Assembly: GCA_023678885.1 (NCBI GenBank)
Contig: CM042975.1
Location: 29,925,405-29,989,404, forward strand
Length of the DNA stretch: 64,000 nucleotides
DNA from: Pogostemon cablin
Lineage: Eukaryota > Streptophyta > Magnoliopsida > Lamiales > Lamiaceae
Direction: 5' to 3'
Every line of letters begins with the position of its first letter. Position 1 is the first letter of the stretch. The translations under genes and the position numbers were made by a program. Shown piece after piece: positions 48,735 to 60,180 of this stretch. The notes under the pieces are model-generated. The model searched no databases. It saw only the letters and a list, made by a program, of their open reading frames with translations, and had not been told where the DNA came from.

Positions 48735-49402
48735 GACAAAGACTTGTGTGAGACCGTCTCACGTAAAGGCTTATGTGAAAGTGACGTGAGACGGTCAGAA
48801 AGTGATAACTTTTATGAAGGAAAGTGATAACAAATCAATGAAAGTGATAATCACTACAAAAAAGTATTTTTTAGCAACCGAATTTAGCAATGAAATTCAA
48901 TCCGTTGGTAATTAGCAATGGATTAGCAACAAAAATGATATTTTTATTTTAGCAACGGAATGCCAAAGGAATTATTCTCTATTTTAGCAACGGAATTCAA
49001 TCCGTTGCTAATTACCAACAGAATAGCAAGGAATCCTTATATAAATTACCAACGGAATTATTAGCAACGGATTACCAACGGAATTATTTAGCAACGGAAT
49101 TAATTTTTCGTTGCTAAAATTTTACCAACCACCACTTTACCAACGGAATTTTACCAACGGATTCCGTTGCTAATCCGTTGGTAAGCAATTTAACAATGGA
49201 ATTAAGACTTTTAGCAACGGAATATTCCGTTGCTAAAAAACAGTTTTTTTGTAGTGAATGCTCTTTCATGAATAGTTTATAATGTAAATAAAAAGTGATA
49301 ATATTTTATAGCGAAAGTGATAACGATTTATAGCGAAAGTGATAACTATTTTAAAAAGTGATAAATGGTCTCACGTGAGACGGTCTCACGCAAGACCTAC
49401 CC
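48735..49402. mobile_element. GAGAC-ended MITE interrupted by a CACTA MITE
   Basis: Outer element: left end GACAAAGACTTGTGTGAGAC, right end GTGAGACGGTCTCACGCAAG..CTACCC, flanked by TTTGTCGTT (48726-48734) and TTTATCGTT (49403-49411), 8 of 9 matching. It shares AAAGTGATAA repeats with 32254-32440. The CACTA MITE at 48852-49256 lies inside it. Confidence 0.75.
48852..49256. mobile_element. CACTA MITE, copy 3 (nested)
   Basis: 405 bp, starting CACTACAAAAAAG and ending TTTTTTTGTAGTG, target duplication AAT (48849-48851 and 49257-49259). Same orientation and motif array as 17875-18285. Confidence 0.92.
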
Positions 49403-50330
49403 TTTATCGTTATTAAGATATCTTTATTTTTAAGGTTAATATATGTTTATTATCTTTATTTTTAAGAGTGAGTATTTTGTCCTTATTAAGGTATCTTTAT
49501 TTTTAAGGGTATATTATTATATCTATTATATGTAATTAGTCGATGTTTTTATTATCTTTATTTTTAAGAGTAAGTATTTTGTCCTTAGTAAGGTATTTTT
49601 ATTTTTAAGGGTATAATATTATCTTTATTATATGTGATTAATCGGTGTTTTTATTATTTTTATTTTTTTACTAACGTATCTTTATTTTTAAGAGTGAGTA
49701 TTTTATCCTTAATAAGGTATTATTATCATGTAATATCCCTATATGTTATGTAATCAATATATGTTTATTATCTTTATTATATGTAATTAATATATGTTTA
49801 TCCCCATAAATAAGTACACACTCCTAAATAAGGAAATACACACAAATCAATAAACCCACAACACACTTTAATTTCAAAATTGTCATCCCTTTACAACTCA
49901 CATAACTTAATTTATAATTTATTTATTACCAAAAAATACCAAACTACCCCCCAAAAAACAACTTTTTCTTAAACTCTGTATCTACAGTAACTGTGAACTT
50001 CTTTATGGGACGGAGGGAGTACATCTTACCTAAAATTTACTGTTTATACATTTCTTAATCTACATGCCCATTCAAATTAGAATAAATACTCGATAGGGAG
50101 AAATTATAAATCTTGAAAAATGATATCCATTCAATACATGGGTAATTTATTAGGACGATAACGAGTAGGGTAGAGTAAATTCCAACTATTTGTAAGGTGT
50201 TGAGTCACATGTCAAACCAGAAATAATAGTTGTGTTTAAGAATGGATTGCATGTCAAAAAAAAAAAATTAATGCATGGCATTGAAAATTTTATATTATAT
50301 AATTAAATTTAAAAAATAATGAGAACTTGC
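49403..50330. other. Intergenic with a MITE remnant
   Basis: AT-rich repeats of TTTATTTTTAAG up to 49800. A Stowaway-type end GGGACGGAGGGAGTAC lies near 50008. No gene. Confidence 0.5.
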
Positions 50331-50333
50331 CAT

Positions 50334-52560
50334 CACTACAAGAAACTGCCAGAATACCGACGGATTTACCGACGAAAAAAAATCGTCGGTAATTACCGAC
50401 GGTTTACCGATGAATTACTGACGATTTATTGATTTAATGGGATTTATTTTTAAAAAATCATCAATAAAAATTTCTGACGATTTTTACGACGGAATTAGCG
50501 ACAGATTTTTTTTCGTCGGTAAATTCATCGGTATTTTGGAGGGAATAAATCCCGGAAGATTACCGACGGATTTATCCGTCGGTAAATATTCGGAATTTTA
50601 TTTTTTTAAAAAATAATTTTAGTCTTTAATTTACCGACGGATTTTTTCCGTCGGTAATATAATAAAATTTATTTTTTAAAAAAATAATTTTAGTCTTTAA
50701 TTTACCGACGAATTTATTCCGTCGGTAAATATATAAAATTTTTATTAAAAGAAAATTAATTTTAGTCATTAAATTACCGACGGATTAATCCGTCGGTAAA
50801 TATATCAAATTTTATTTTTTAAAAATTAAATTAGTCTTTAATTTACCGACGAATTATCCGTCGCTAAATATATCAAATTTAATTTTAGTCATAAAATTAC
50901 CGACGGAATTATTCCGTCGGTAAATATATGAACTCAAAACCCTAGATAACATTCACTTTGTCATTCTCTCCCCCCCATATTATTCACGCCGCGCCTTGCT
51001 CCCTTGGAGGTTGGAGAAGAACCCTACCACTCCACCACGAGGTCTGTATTTTTTCTTCTCCGACGCCACCTTCCTCCTCGTCGTTGATTCGTGGGCTGTC
51101 GGAGGACAGGAGGCTGTCGACGTCTGAGCAGCGGTTGGATAGAGGGCGGTGGCGGAGGGCTGGACGAGGGCTGACCGGAGCCCTAGCGCTGCGGCGGTGG
51201 AGCGCGAACGGTGGCGGAACGGCGGTATCCCCCGGCGGACAAAATCGCAAAACCCCTGAACTCAGAAAATTTCAGTCACCAACGAATCAAACGCAGATCC
51301 GAGGAAGGCAGAATCGAATCGATAGCAGTTGTTTAAACGGTGATTGAAGCACAAAAATGGAGTCAGTTTTTGGATTGGTCGGGAAAGATTTCGCGATAGT
51401 GGCGGCGGACACTTCCGCGGTTCACAGCATTCCCGTACACAAAACCAACGAGGATAAAATAATGGTCCTAGATTCTCACAAACTCATGGGTGCCTCTGGC
51501 GAAACTGGCGACCGGTGATTTTTTTTTGTTCGAATTGCTCGGGAATGTGTTTGTTTCTGTATATTATTGTCTTTCGTTGCAGAAATTGGAATGCATCTGT
51601 AATTTCGAGATATGGCTGAAAGTTTATTCCTATTTTAGGGATTATTTGTGTTCTGGACGTGGTTGGATTGTATTTTAGGGTTAAATTGCTGGTACATTAT
51701 ACAGTGTGTAAGATATCTATTTACTTGCTTTTATTGTTAGATGAAATAGTATTTACTATTGTCACATACTTTAAAAGTGATAGTGATCTAACCTTTTTAT
51801 GTATGATATATTAGGGCTCATTTACTGTCTCAGTTGATTAGAGTTAGTAATTGGTGTTGTATGACTTTTTTTTACACTATCAGGAACAAAAATAATCAAA
51901 TGCTCTCGGGGATTCGATGTGCCAATCGACTGCAAACTGATGTATATATTGATGCTGATGCCGATTTAGGAGAATTTATAATGAAGATCATTTAGTCAAA
52001 TATTTTGTATCCATGATTTAGTAGAATTATTAGAATTGAATATTTTGTGGTGAATTTGGATTGTGGAAATTTTATAATTTAAATATTATATTAGATGAAT
52101 AATTTATATTAAGTAATGTTTTGAAGGATTATTTAATATGAAATTTTAATTGTTTTATGGGTATTTATATTTAAAATATAATATAGTAATTTAAATTTAA
52201 ATTACCGATGGAAAATTTTGTCGTCAAATTTAATTTTTTTTTAAAATATACATAATTTACCGACGGATTTTTCCGTCGCTAATTTACCGACGAAAAAATC
52301 CGTCGGTAAATTCATCGCTATATTATCCTTTCCGACGAATTTGTATTGTTTGATTGCCGACGGATATCTTTTTTTACTGACGAAAAATTCCATCGGTAAT
52401 TACCGACGGATTTAAAATTCCGTCGCTAAAAAATTACCTACGCAGGTTTTCGCGACAAATTCATTTCCATCGGTAATCTGTCGGTAAGTAAGTTAGCGAC
52501 GAATTTTTCACTGTTTACCGACAGAATTTTCCGTCTGTAATCAGACAGTTTCTTGTAGTG
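50334..52560. mobile_element. Pack-CACTA element carrying host gene pieces
   Basis: 2227 bp, starting CACTACAAGAAACTG and ending CAGTTTCTTGTAGTG, a 13-15 bp terminal inverted repeat of canonical CACTA form. The 3-bp target duplication CAT is exact (50331-50333 and 52561-52563). Both subterminal regions (about 50350-50930 and 52200-52545) are arrays of ACCGACGGAT / ATCCGTCGGTAA, many as short palindromes about 60 bp apart. The middle (50940-52000) is GC-rich at first and contains a captured proteasome beta subunit first exon. No transposase is present, so it depends on an autonomous relative. Confidence 0.92.
51357..51514 (+). pseudogene. PBD: Captured proteasome beta subunit exon 1 (PBD/PSMB2 type)
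   Basis: An ATG at 51357 opens 52 residues plus a split codon. The sequence is FGLVGKDFAIVAADTSAVHS, then HKTNEDKIMVLDSHKLMGAS, GETGD, followed by a canonical donor (CG/GTGATT). This is the conserved N-terminus of the plant 20S proteasome beta4 subunit (PBD1/2, proteasome subunit beta type-2) and ends where that family has an intron. The remaining roughly 150 residues are absent: the next acceptor-like site (about 51882) leads into unrelated sequence containing GCTCTCGGGGATTCGATG. The GC-rich 5' stretch 50958-51356 may be the captured 5' leader. It cannot make a proteasome subunit; if transcribed it could yield a truncated N-terminal peptide or affect the parent gene through small RNAs. Confidence 0.9.
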
Positions 52561-52563
52561 CAT

Positions 52564-53634
52564 TTTTATTTATTTATGATGCAAACCCGTAAAAGAAAAG
52601 TATATATAAAAAACTGATCATTTCATAAAATAATATTTATTGTATGTTCTAATTTTTTTAAAATCTTTTTCCGTGCAACGCATGGGTAAATTTTTCTAGT
52701 TCAATCTCATCAATCAATTAACCTCTTCTCCCGACTACCATACCAATACCCCTTCACCTTCTCAATTTAATCTATGCCTTCTTCCCACCATCTCAATCTC
52801 ATCCATGGCGTCTCCCCACCTTCTCAATAAAAAAAAAGCAGATCCTCAATGTAATAACTTAAATTTTATTTATAATATAAAGTAAATAACCCATATGCCA
52901 AATGAATAAATACATTGTATATTCAGTGACTGTTCAATTTTGGCATAATACATTGTGAGAATACAGTATAATAATTTATAATTATTTTAAGAGAGACTTA
53001 CTCTTAGATACAATAGATTACATTGTGAGAATACAGTATAATAATTTATAATTATTTCAAGGGAAACTTACTCTTAGGTACAATACATAATCTATTATTA
53101 TTATTAGATGCGTCAAACTAAAATAAATACTATTAGGTACTAAATTATACAGCACAATCTCAAATATACCCTTTTAATATCAATCTTATCCCAACCCATG
53201 AAATTTGGAACAACTATATCGCACAACCCCACACCAACACCTCTTCATTTCTTAAAATTAAATTAATATCCCTATATTAGTAGCTCTTAATTATTGCACA
53301 ACGAATTCACAAATATTAGGCTTTTTCTGCGCACTATAATTTAATCCTCAAGTGTAAGGATATCAATTGTAGCAGCAAGAACCCAAGTTAAATTATCGAT
53401 CCCACTGAGACAGCTAATTATTTATTTTACTTTGAATTACTAATTAATTAGAATTAAGTAACCAAATTTCCAAGTGTTTGTAGTGAATTAATTATCTAAA
53501 TTACTGAAATTACAAATAATTGAATTAAAAAACAATAAAAGTAAAATCAAGTTTCTAATCAAGAGATGACGAACAGTTCCAAGGTATCCGGTATTGACCA
53601 ACTAATTTGGGTTATTAAACTTACGATTGTTCAT
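52564..53634. other. Intergenic and retroelement spacer
   Basis: AT-rich. 52960-53080 contains a doubled phrase (ATTGTGAGAATACAGTATAA). On the minus strand 53420-53340 reads CTGTCTCAGTGGGATCGATA, a phrase type often seen in noncoding parts of Athila/Tat gypsy elements, so the right part probably belongs to the element below. Confidence 0.45.
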
Positions 53635-54596
53635 TCATGCAGTTTCACTGAAATTACACCACATATCCTTGTTATCCCCTAATGCATGTAAATTCTCAAG
53701 ATAATCAATATATGCATCGTTAGATAAACTCTCAAACTCTGCATCAGAAAATGTGAAATTCTCTACTACTTCCACAACATTACATTGCTGCTGATCTGTA
53801 GACCACTGCATCTCCTTATTCAAAGAAAAGACGATCTCCTTATCATTGGCTCTCAACCTCAATTCTCCTTTGAACACATCAATCAAAGCCCTTCCAGTTG
53901 CAAGGAATGGACGCCCCAAGATCAGAGGCGCACCATCCTTTTCATCCTCCATGTCAAGTACAAGGAAATCCACAGGAAAAGTCAAATTCGACACCTTCAC
54001 TAACACATCTTCAATCACTCCCTCAGGGTATGTCAACGATCGATTTGCTAACTGTAGGGCAACAGACGTAGGTTTTAACTCCCCCAAACCAAGCTTCTTG
54101 AACACTGATAAAGACATCAAATTTATACTGGCTCCTAAATCACACAGTGCTCTCCTAGATGGTCCTTTTTCAATCTCACATGGAATGATGAAGCTCCCTG
54201 GATCCTTCAATTTTTCTGGAAGATTTTTCTGAATAATAGAGCTGCAGTTCTCTGTCAAATTCACTGTCTCTACACTGTTGAGCTTCCTCTTTCTGGAGAT
54301 AAGTTCCTTGATGAACCTTGAATAATGTGGCATCTTTTCCAATGCTTCCGAGAAAAGAATAGTGACTTGGACATCCCTCATAACATCAGCGAACTTACGG
54401 AACTTCTCATCAAGGCTTTTTGACATGAATCTTTGAGGGAAAGGAATTGGTACCTTTGTAATTGGAAGTCCCAAACTGTCTTTCTCGAATACCTGTTTCG
54501 CTTCTCTCAGTTTCTTCGCTCTCTGCCACTTTTTATCAGAAATTTCCAGATCAGATTGACTCTGTATAGAATTCGGACGTGCAGGAAAACCTGGAG
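53635..54596 (-). pseudogene. Ty3/gypsy protease region (Athila/Tat-like)
   Basis: On the minus strand an open frame from 54596 (ATG at 54474) to 53635 encodes the gag-protease linker and an aspartic protease. The segment LPITKVPIPFPQRF leads in. CEIEKGPSRRALCDLGASIN carries the active-site region, in which the family motif is D(S/T/L)GAS, and LILGRPFLATGRALID is the flap/C-terminal hallmark. No RT or integrase follows at lower coordinates, so the element is truncated. The neighbouring gag is in the opposite orientation. Confidence 0.85.
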
Positions 54597-55698
54597 GGCA
54601 CCGCTCGATTTATGCCAGTTGTTCGTGGATCGATTTATGCCACCTGGAAAGGTTCTTTTACTGAAACAGGAGATTAATCAATTCAAGCAGCGCAGAGAGG
54701 AATCGTTTGGAGAGGCTTGGGAAAGATTTAATGATACGCTGAAGAGATGTCCACAACATGGATTTAAAAAGTCTCAGCTTATCAGTGACTTTTACAATGG
54801 CCTTGACAATGAAGCAAGAGTGTTGGTAGATGCTTCTGCTGGAGGAAGCATATTTGGAAAGACATCCAATGTCGTAGAGAAGCTGTTTGATGATATTTCA
54901 CTGAACTCTAGGGATTGGCCTACTGAACGGATTCGAAGAACCTATGTACTGGGTAAAGTTGCTCAAGTTGAACAGAAATTTTCTGAAGCTGATAGGAATA
55001 ATAAGGTTGTCGCTCAATTGGAACAGATGAACAAAAATCTGATTACTCTGATATCAGGTAATAAAGGGGGAGGCAACCAAGAAGCTACAGGTGATGAAGT
55101 GGTGATGAACCTTCAAGAGGTGGAGGATGCTAATTGGGCAATGGGGCAGAGTCTTCAAGGTTCAAGAGCACCTCACAATTAGTAAGTGAATAGGTTTCCT
55201 CAAGGGAATTCCAACCAAAGGAACAACCAAAGGGGAGGTCCTAGGAATCAAGGAGGCAATTGGCAGAATCAGAGGCATGAGAACTTCTCTTATTCAAATC
55301 CAAATAATGCAGTTCCATATTCTCCTAATTTTGATCATGGTGCCAAGACTGAAGAAGGGAAGTCAAATATTGATGAAGTGTTGGATAGGTACATGAAGAA
55401 GAATGATCCTGATATTAATAAGATCAACAATTGCATTGTTCTCATGGATTCAAATATGACAAAGCAGAATGAGGAAGTGAACAAGCAGTTGAAGAGTTTG
55501 TCATATAACATAGGGCAGATCTCCACTACAGTAAATCAGCAGCAAGTGCAATTGCAGAAAGGGAGATTTCCTTCGGATACAGAGATCAATCCAAAGGAGA
55601 CGGCAAACGCGATCACATTGAGATCCGAGAAGCAGTACAAAGGTCCAGAATTGGTACAGAATGAAGCAGAACATGTACAAAATGATGCAGAACGCTAA
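54597..55698 (+). pseudogene. Ty3/gypsy gag region, inverted relative to protease
   Basis: On the plus strand, from about 54597 (DRFMPPGKVLLLKQEINQFK, then REESFGEAWERFNDTLKRCP, QHGFKKSQLISDFYNGL) to a stop at 55182 and, in the same frame, on to 55698 (NRFPQGNSNQRNNQRGG and a coiled, glutamine-rich tail ending TANAITLRSEKQYKGPEL). This is the gag core plus its C-terminal linker, which in intact elements leads into protease on the same strand. Here it ends in a stop and the protease lies behind it on the other strand. Confidence 0.85.
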
Positions 55699-56720
55699 AC
55701 TAATCAAGTATTTGATATACCAGTTCATGAAATTAAAGTGCTTATAGCGGAGCTACTCTAATGTCTAACAGATAGACAATACTAATCATGAACGCACACA
55801 AGCTAACACAATAATCCAAACATTATAGCGGATGTCATGAATATATTATGAAGACGTTACGAAGCAGATTAGCAAGTCTTAATAAAATAAGTAAAATCAA
55901 AAGATCAACTGCATAAAATCACAATCTTTGGTCTAAATCCCCAAATCAATTAAATCAATTCATCAAACCCTAGAACTGTATAGGAAATTAGCCCATGAGG
56001 TCACAAGCAACACTCATGGCTAAGCAATTCATACCAAAAATCAAAGTAAAAAAAAAGAGGAAAGAGTAGAATTGTGAAACCCTAGTGTAGATGTAGTCTC
56101 ACGTTCCTTCTCCGTCTCTCCAATTGCTCGATTCTCCCTTGATTAACACTTGGAACCCTCTTGGAAGTGTATGGATGATGAAATCAGGTTGTTAATCTGA
56201 TATGGAGGTGTTGGATGTGAATTGATGATGGATTATGGATGGGTTCTCTCCAATTTGTGTTTTGATCTCCCTAATTATTTCTTGGATGTTGTAGGATTGT
56301 TTTTACGATCAGAATTGCTTCAGAATCGCGACTTTAGGGTATATATACGCTGCTACATCGAACATGCCCCGTCTGGGCTCAAAATTGAGTCGCTCGGCAC
56401 CCGGCTCGCCACGTGAGGACCGCAGAATGGGTTCAAACCCAGCCGAGCGGACCGGTTTCGGCCCTTCCACGTCATCAGCGTCCTGCCGGAACCCCGCTCG
56501 CCGCCTTCTGACGCCGCTCGGCCACCGGCTCGCCGCGAGCAGCTCGCCGAGCTGCTTCCGAGCCAGTCCATTTCGGTCCTATTTTGTTCCTCTTTCGATC
56601 CTGCTCTGTTCTCCCGTGTTTTCTTCTGCCTTAAAAACTCACAAACACACCTTAGAAGTCTCCAACAGAGCCGGTGTTTGAAATTTCGGCGATCGGAGTA
56701 AGGCAGTCTAAGAGTGGAAG
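55699..56720 (-). mobile_element. Possible gypsy LTR, minus orientation
   Basis: Read on the minus strand, a GC-rich block (56640-56350, many CCGCTCGCC-type motifs) is followed by a TATA box (GTATATATACCC, about 56340) and then a leader-like AT-rich region. This is a promoter-like arrangement that would suit U3-R of the gypsy element whose protease runs in the same direction. The ends are not defined and the second LTR is absent, so this is tentative. Confidence 0.35.
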
Positions 56721-58072
56721 CGAGGTGGAGGCCCAGCGTGGCAAGAGTACACCACAGTAATTCCACGGAATCGAGCAGCACAACTCGTCGATGGCCGAGA
56801 AGTGTTCAGAACTATTCGAAATTGAATGGCTGCAGCAACAATTTCTCTCCGATGAGGATGATGAAGCTGGCAGCTGGGTTCACGAATTGGGTTGATTGAA
56901 TATTCCGACAAGGAAGGTGGGTCAATCTAGTTGTGATTAAGAATTGCTTACAGCAAATTAAAGGTAAGAAAAATTGTTCATAGCAGAGGAAAGTTGGATT
57001 TTCAATGGTTTTTGTAAAATCTAGCGGATGAACAATGAGCAAAGTTTTTCACAGAGAAGAAGTGGGATTGTTCATAAGGGAAGGACAATTTCCAACAATT
57101 AGCAGTGAATCACTTGTGGAGATAATGAGTCATAAGTGGCTTGAGGTTCAGTACATATTCAAGAATTGGATCGGTACAAGGTCGTGCCAGCATTGTTTAA
57201 AAGGATGCAACAATGGCATGGAGCTCCCAGGAAGGTGGAGTCAAGACATGGTTGAGAGAATCTCTTTCAGCAAGGAGAATTAGAATTAATTCAAGTAAGT
57301 ATGCAGTATCTGTTCATGGCAGAGATGAGCTATGGAATTTGTAGCATGGTACTCCAATGTGGAGTTCAGGACATGGATTTTCCATGGGGTGGAATCATGC
57401 TTACAGCAGCTTGGTGTTCACAAAAAAGGAATAAGGTCAGCTCAACACAAGTTTGTAAGAAAAGGATTTTCCGGTAAGTGAATGGTGTTCAGGGGAAGTA
57501 GCGATATAACGGTGTAGCTAGGAGATGTGGTGACTTGGACTCGTTGGCGTTTAAGAGTGGCGTGGTAACAACGAGCAAGTAGGAGAAGCATCGGATAATC
57601 CTAGTGAGTTAGAATCGACTTCAAAGTAATGACACTTTCATTAGGAAAATGGTTCGAACTTGTTGTTGCTTGGCGGTAAGTCAACGTTGTTACGTTGCAA
57701 GTGTTGCTCAAGGTTGAGCAATGGTAAGAGGTGTTGCTCAAGGTGGAGCAATGGTTAAAGGTTGCTACTCGAGGTGGAGTAGTGATGCAAAAGGAGGGTT
57801 GCTGTTCTCTTTTAAAAACAATTAAGGAGTTTACTGGTCTCGTTAAAAACTGTGAAGGAGTTTGCTGTACTCATTAAAAACAGTTAAGGAGTTTTCTACT
57901 CTCTAAAGGCAGTGTGAAGGAGTTTGCTGCACTCGTTAAAACAGTGGATAAGGGTGGCTGCACCGTAATGCAGCAGGTGGGAGAAGAAGAGTAAGAGTAT
58001 TGATGTGGTAATGCAAGGTCTAAGGTGGAGTATTGTTGAGAAGTAGACGCATGCAAGGTCTAAGGTGGAGAT
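56721..58072. other. Unassigned, repeat-rich stretch
   Basis: No gene recognised. It contains short local repeats: TTGCTCAAGG(T)TGGAGCAATGG twice, AAGGAGTTTGCTG-CTC-GTTAAAA about five times (57820-57930), and a 43-bp direct repeat at 58013-58090 that duplicates the purine-tract/LTR junction. Probably the 3' untranslated part of the Copia-type element whose LTR follows. Confidence 0.45.
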
Positions 58073-58564
58073 TGTTGAGAGGTAGACGCTTGCATACGTT
58101 AAGTCAACAATATAACACGTGGAAGATAGGTTGGATGATCAACAAATAGATCAAGGGTTATGATCGAGTGTTGTAAGAATGGGCTGCCAAGGTTAATGGG
58201 CTTAGACATTGAGAATAACTTGCTATGCAAGTAAAGCATATATGATTTAAGATTATGCAAATCATATATTGTCCATATATATCATATTATCCATATATAT
58301 CATATATTGGAGTGTATATATATGGGTTAAGTTTTAGTCATTCAGTATGGTTCACAGAATCATCCATACATTCCCAAGATTAGGGTTTGTATGAGATCTA
58401 AGTTTGATCCACATAGCCCATAAGATTAGGGTTCATATGAGATCTAAGTTTATCATTGTTGTAATCTTCATCAATAAGATCTCTTCTCCCTTAAGAGTGG
58501 ACGTAGGCAATTTGCCGAACCAACGTTTGTGTTCTTCGTTATTTTCTTTGATCAATTCATAACA
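58073..58564 (+). mobile_element. Copia-type LTR
   Basis: Starts TGTTGAGAGGTAGACGC after the purine tract AAGGTGGAG and ends CAATTCATAACA, about 492 bp. It has a TATA-type box (GTATATATATGGG, near 58316) and the U5-like phrase GTGGACGTAGGCAATTTGCC found in many plant Copia LTRs. Five bases on each side do not match, so it is likely the 3' LTR of a truncated element rather than a solo LTR. Confidence 0.7.
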
Positions 58565-58699
58565 GGTAGAGAAAGAGTGAGAATATGTAAAAGGGGCTTT
58601 CTCTCTCCTGATTGCCATAGCTGAAGTATGAGAGAGAATCCCAGAAAGGATTCCTTGATGAACAAGCTTTGAAGATGAAATCTGAAGCATGATGGCCAT
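58565..58699 (-). pseudogene. Gene-start fragment next to the LTR, unidentified
   Basis: On the minus strand an ATG at 58699 opens 45 codons (MAIMLQISSSKLVHQGILSG, then Ser/His-rich) that run straight into the LTR. The Ser-rich, Arg-containing start could be an organelle-targeting peptide. No family recognised and no continuation found beyond the LTR. Confidence 0.3.
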
Positions 58700-59594
58700 G
58701 GCGGATTAGGGTTTCTACCTTTAATTTATTCTAATTATTATGGTATTTCATTTTACAAGTGCTTTATTAATTAATGAATTATTATATATGTATCATAGGG
58801 TTTTTATTTGACTTGAGAAGCAAGAAACCAATCTTTAAATGGAATTAGTTTTCAAAAGCTATAACTGGAGTTGTTCTATTGTGTCTCCCAAGTATACAAG
58901 AGTACAATATTTGATTTAAAGGTATACTCCATTTTTATTAAATAAGAATATGTACAAATTTAATTTATTTTAAAAAGTATTCATTTTCATTAAATATATA
59001 TTTAAGAAATAAGAGATAGACATCCTTATTAATTGATATAAATATTAAAGGGTATTTGGGGCCGGATATACCGGTTTTAACCTTGATGATGAACTTTAGT
59101 AAATAAAGTTTAAAGAACTCCATATTGAGTATATACAGCGAAATTAGAACTACGAAAATCAATTTAAATATTAAGATTATTGATCTATTAAATGTCATTT
59201 ATTTATTAGAGTTCATGTGAATATAATTTTAGGGCTGAATAAAAAATAAAATAAGTATATATATAAAGTCAGACGTGCACTTTGACGCATGGATTAAGAG
59301 ATCAGGTCAAAGTTTGATCCAATTTAAATATTATATTCTTTTGTATTTTGAATGCCATAATTTGTTTGGTATAAAATTTTATAATCTTGACTTTCTAAAC
59401 ATAAAAATGATCCCTAATTAAATATTAATAATTTTTAGTTAATAAAAACGAAAAACAAATACTTTATTTTATTGGTTAGTTCTTCCGTCTCACAACGTTT
59501 ACACATCTCCATTCGCACCATACTTTCTCCAACTTTACGTGACACTCATACGACGATGTTTTTTTTTTTCTTTTTTTTTTAAGAAAAAGAAGTA
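58700..59594. other. Intergenic, no gene seen
   Basis: AT-rich, featureless. Confidence 0.5.
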
Positions 59595-59954
59595 TGTGTA
59601 ACCACCTGAATTTTATTGCATATTAAATAAAATATGTGGCAAATTAATGCAATAATTATCAATTAATTATTTATTTATTAAGGAATTTAAATAAATAAAT
59701 TCCTAAAATTTTATGAGTGAATAATTGATAATTGAGCCATATCCAATCCAGCAGACTTAATTAAAGGAGAAAAACCCAACATATCTTTTAAAGGAGAAAA
59801 TATCTCTCAAGTTGTTATTTTCTCTACATATAAATAAGGGCCTTCAGTCCTCATTCTACACACACCAAAAACATCTGAAGACGCTTTTAAAGAGATCAAG
59901 AATACGAGCAGTGCTCCCTTGAGATCTTCAAGTATCTTCAAGCCAAGAACGGCC

Positions 59955-60180
59955 TGCGATCCGAAATCAAGGTTTTAAGCCCCTCCGATCCGGCGTTCTT
60001 CCAGCCAGCCGTCTCCGGTCAGAGATTAAGGTTCTAAGCCCCTTCGATCCGGCGTTCTTCTAGCCATCCGCCTCTGATCAGAGATCAAGGTTCTAAGCCC
60101 CTCCAATCCAGCGTTCTTCCAACCAGCTGCCTCCGGTCAGAGATCAAGGTGTCCAGCCCTTCCGATTCGGCGTTCTTCAT
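59955..60180. repeat. 60-bp minisatellite, inverse of 7575-8110
   Basis: About four units carrying GATCCGGCGTTCTTCCAGCC and CAGAGATCAAGG, the reverse complement of the 7.6-8.1 kb array with more divergence. Confidence 0.85.

Noticed and set aside
50958..51347. 129-codon plus-strand ORF in the CACTA element
   Set aside because: Low-complexity, Arg/Pro/Ser-rich translation of a GC-rich leader-like region, out of context with the captured exon that follows. No domain.
56353..56781. 142-codon minus-strand ORF and its plus-strand partner
   Set aside because: GC-rich segment with few stops by chance; the promoter-like context suggests LTR U3 rather than a gene.
58433..58699. 88-codon minus-strand ORF as a complete gene
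   Set aside because: Its second half lies inside the Copia LTR; only the first 45 codons could be host sequence.
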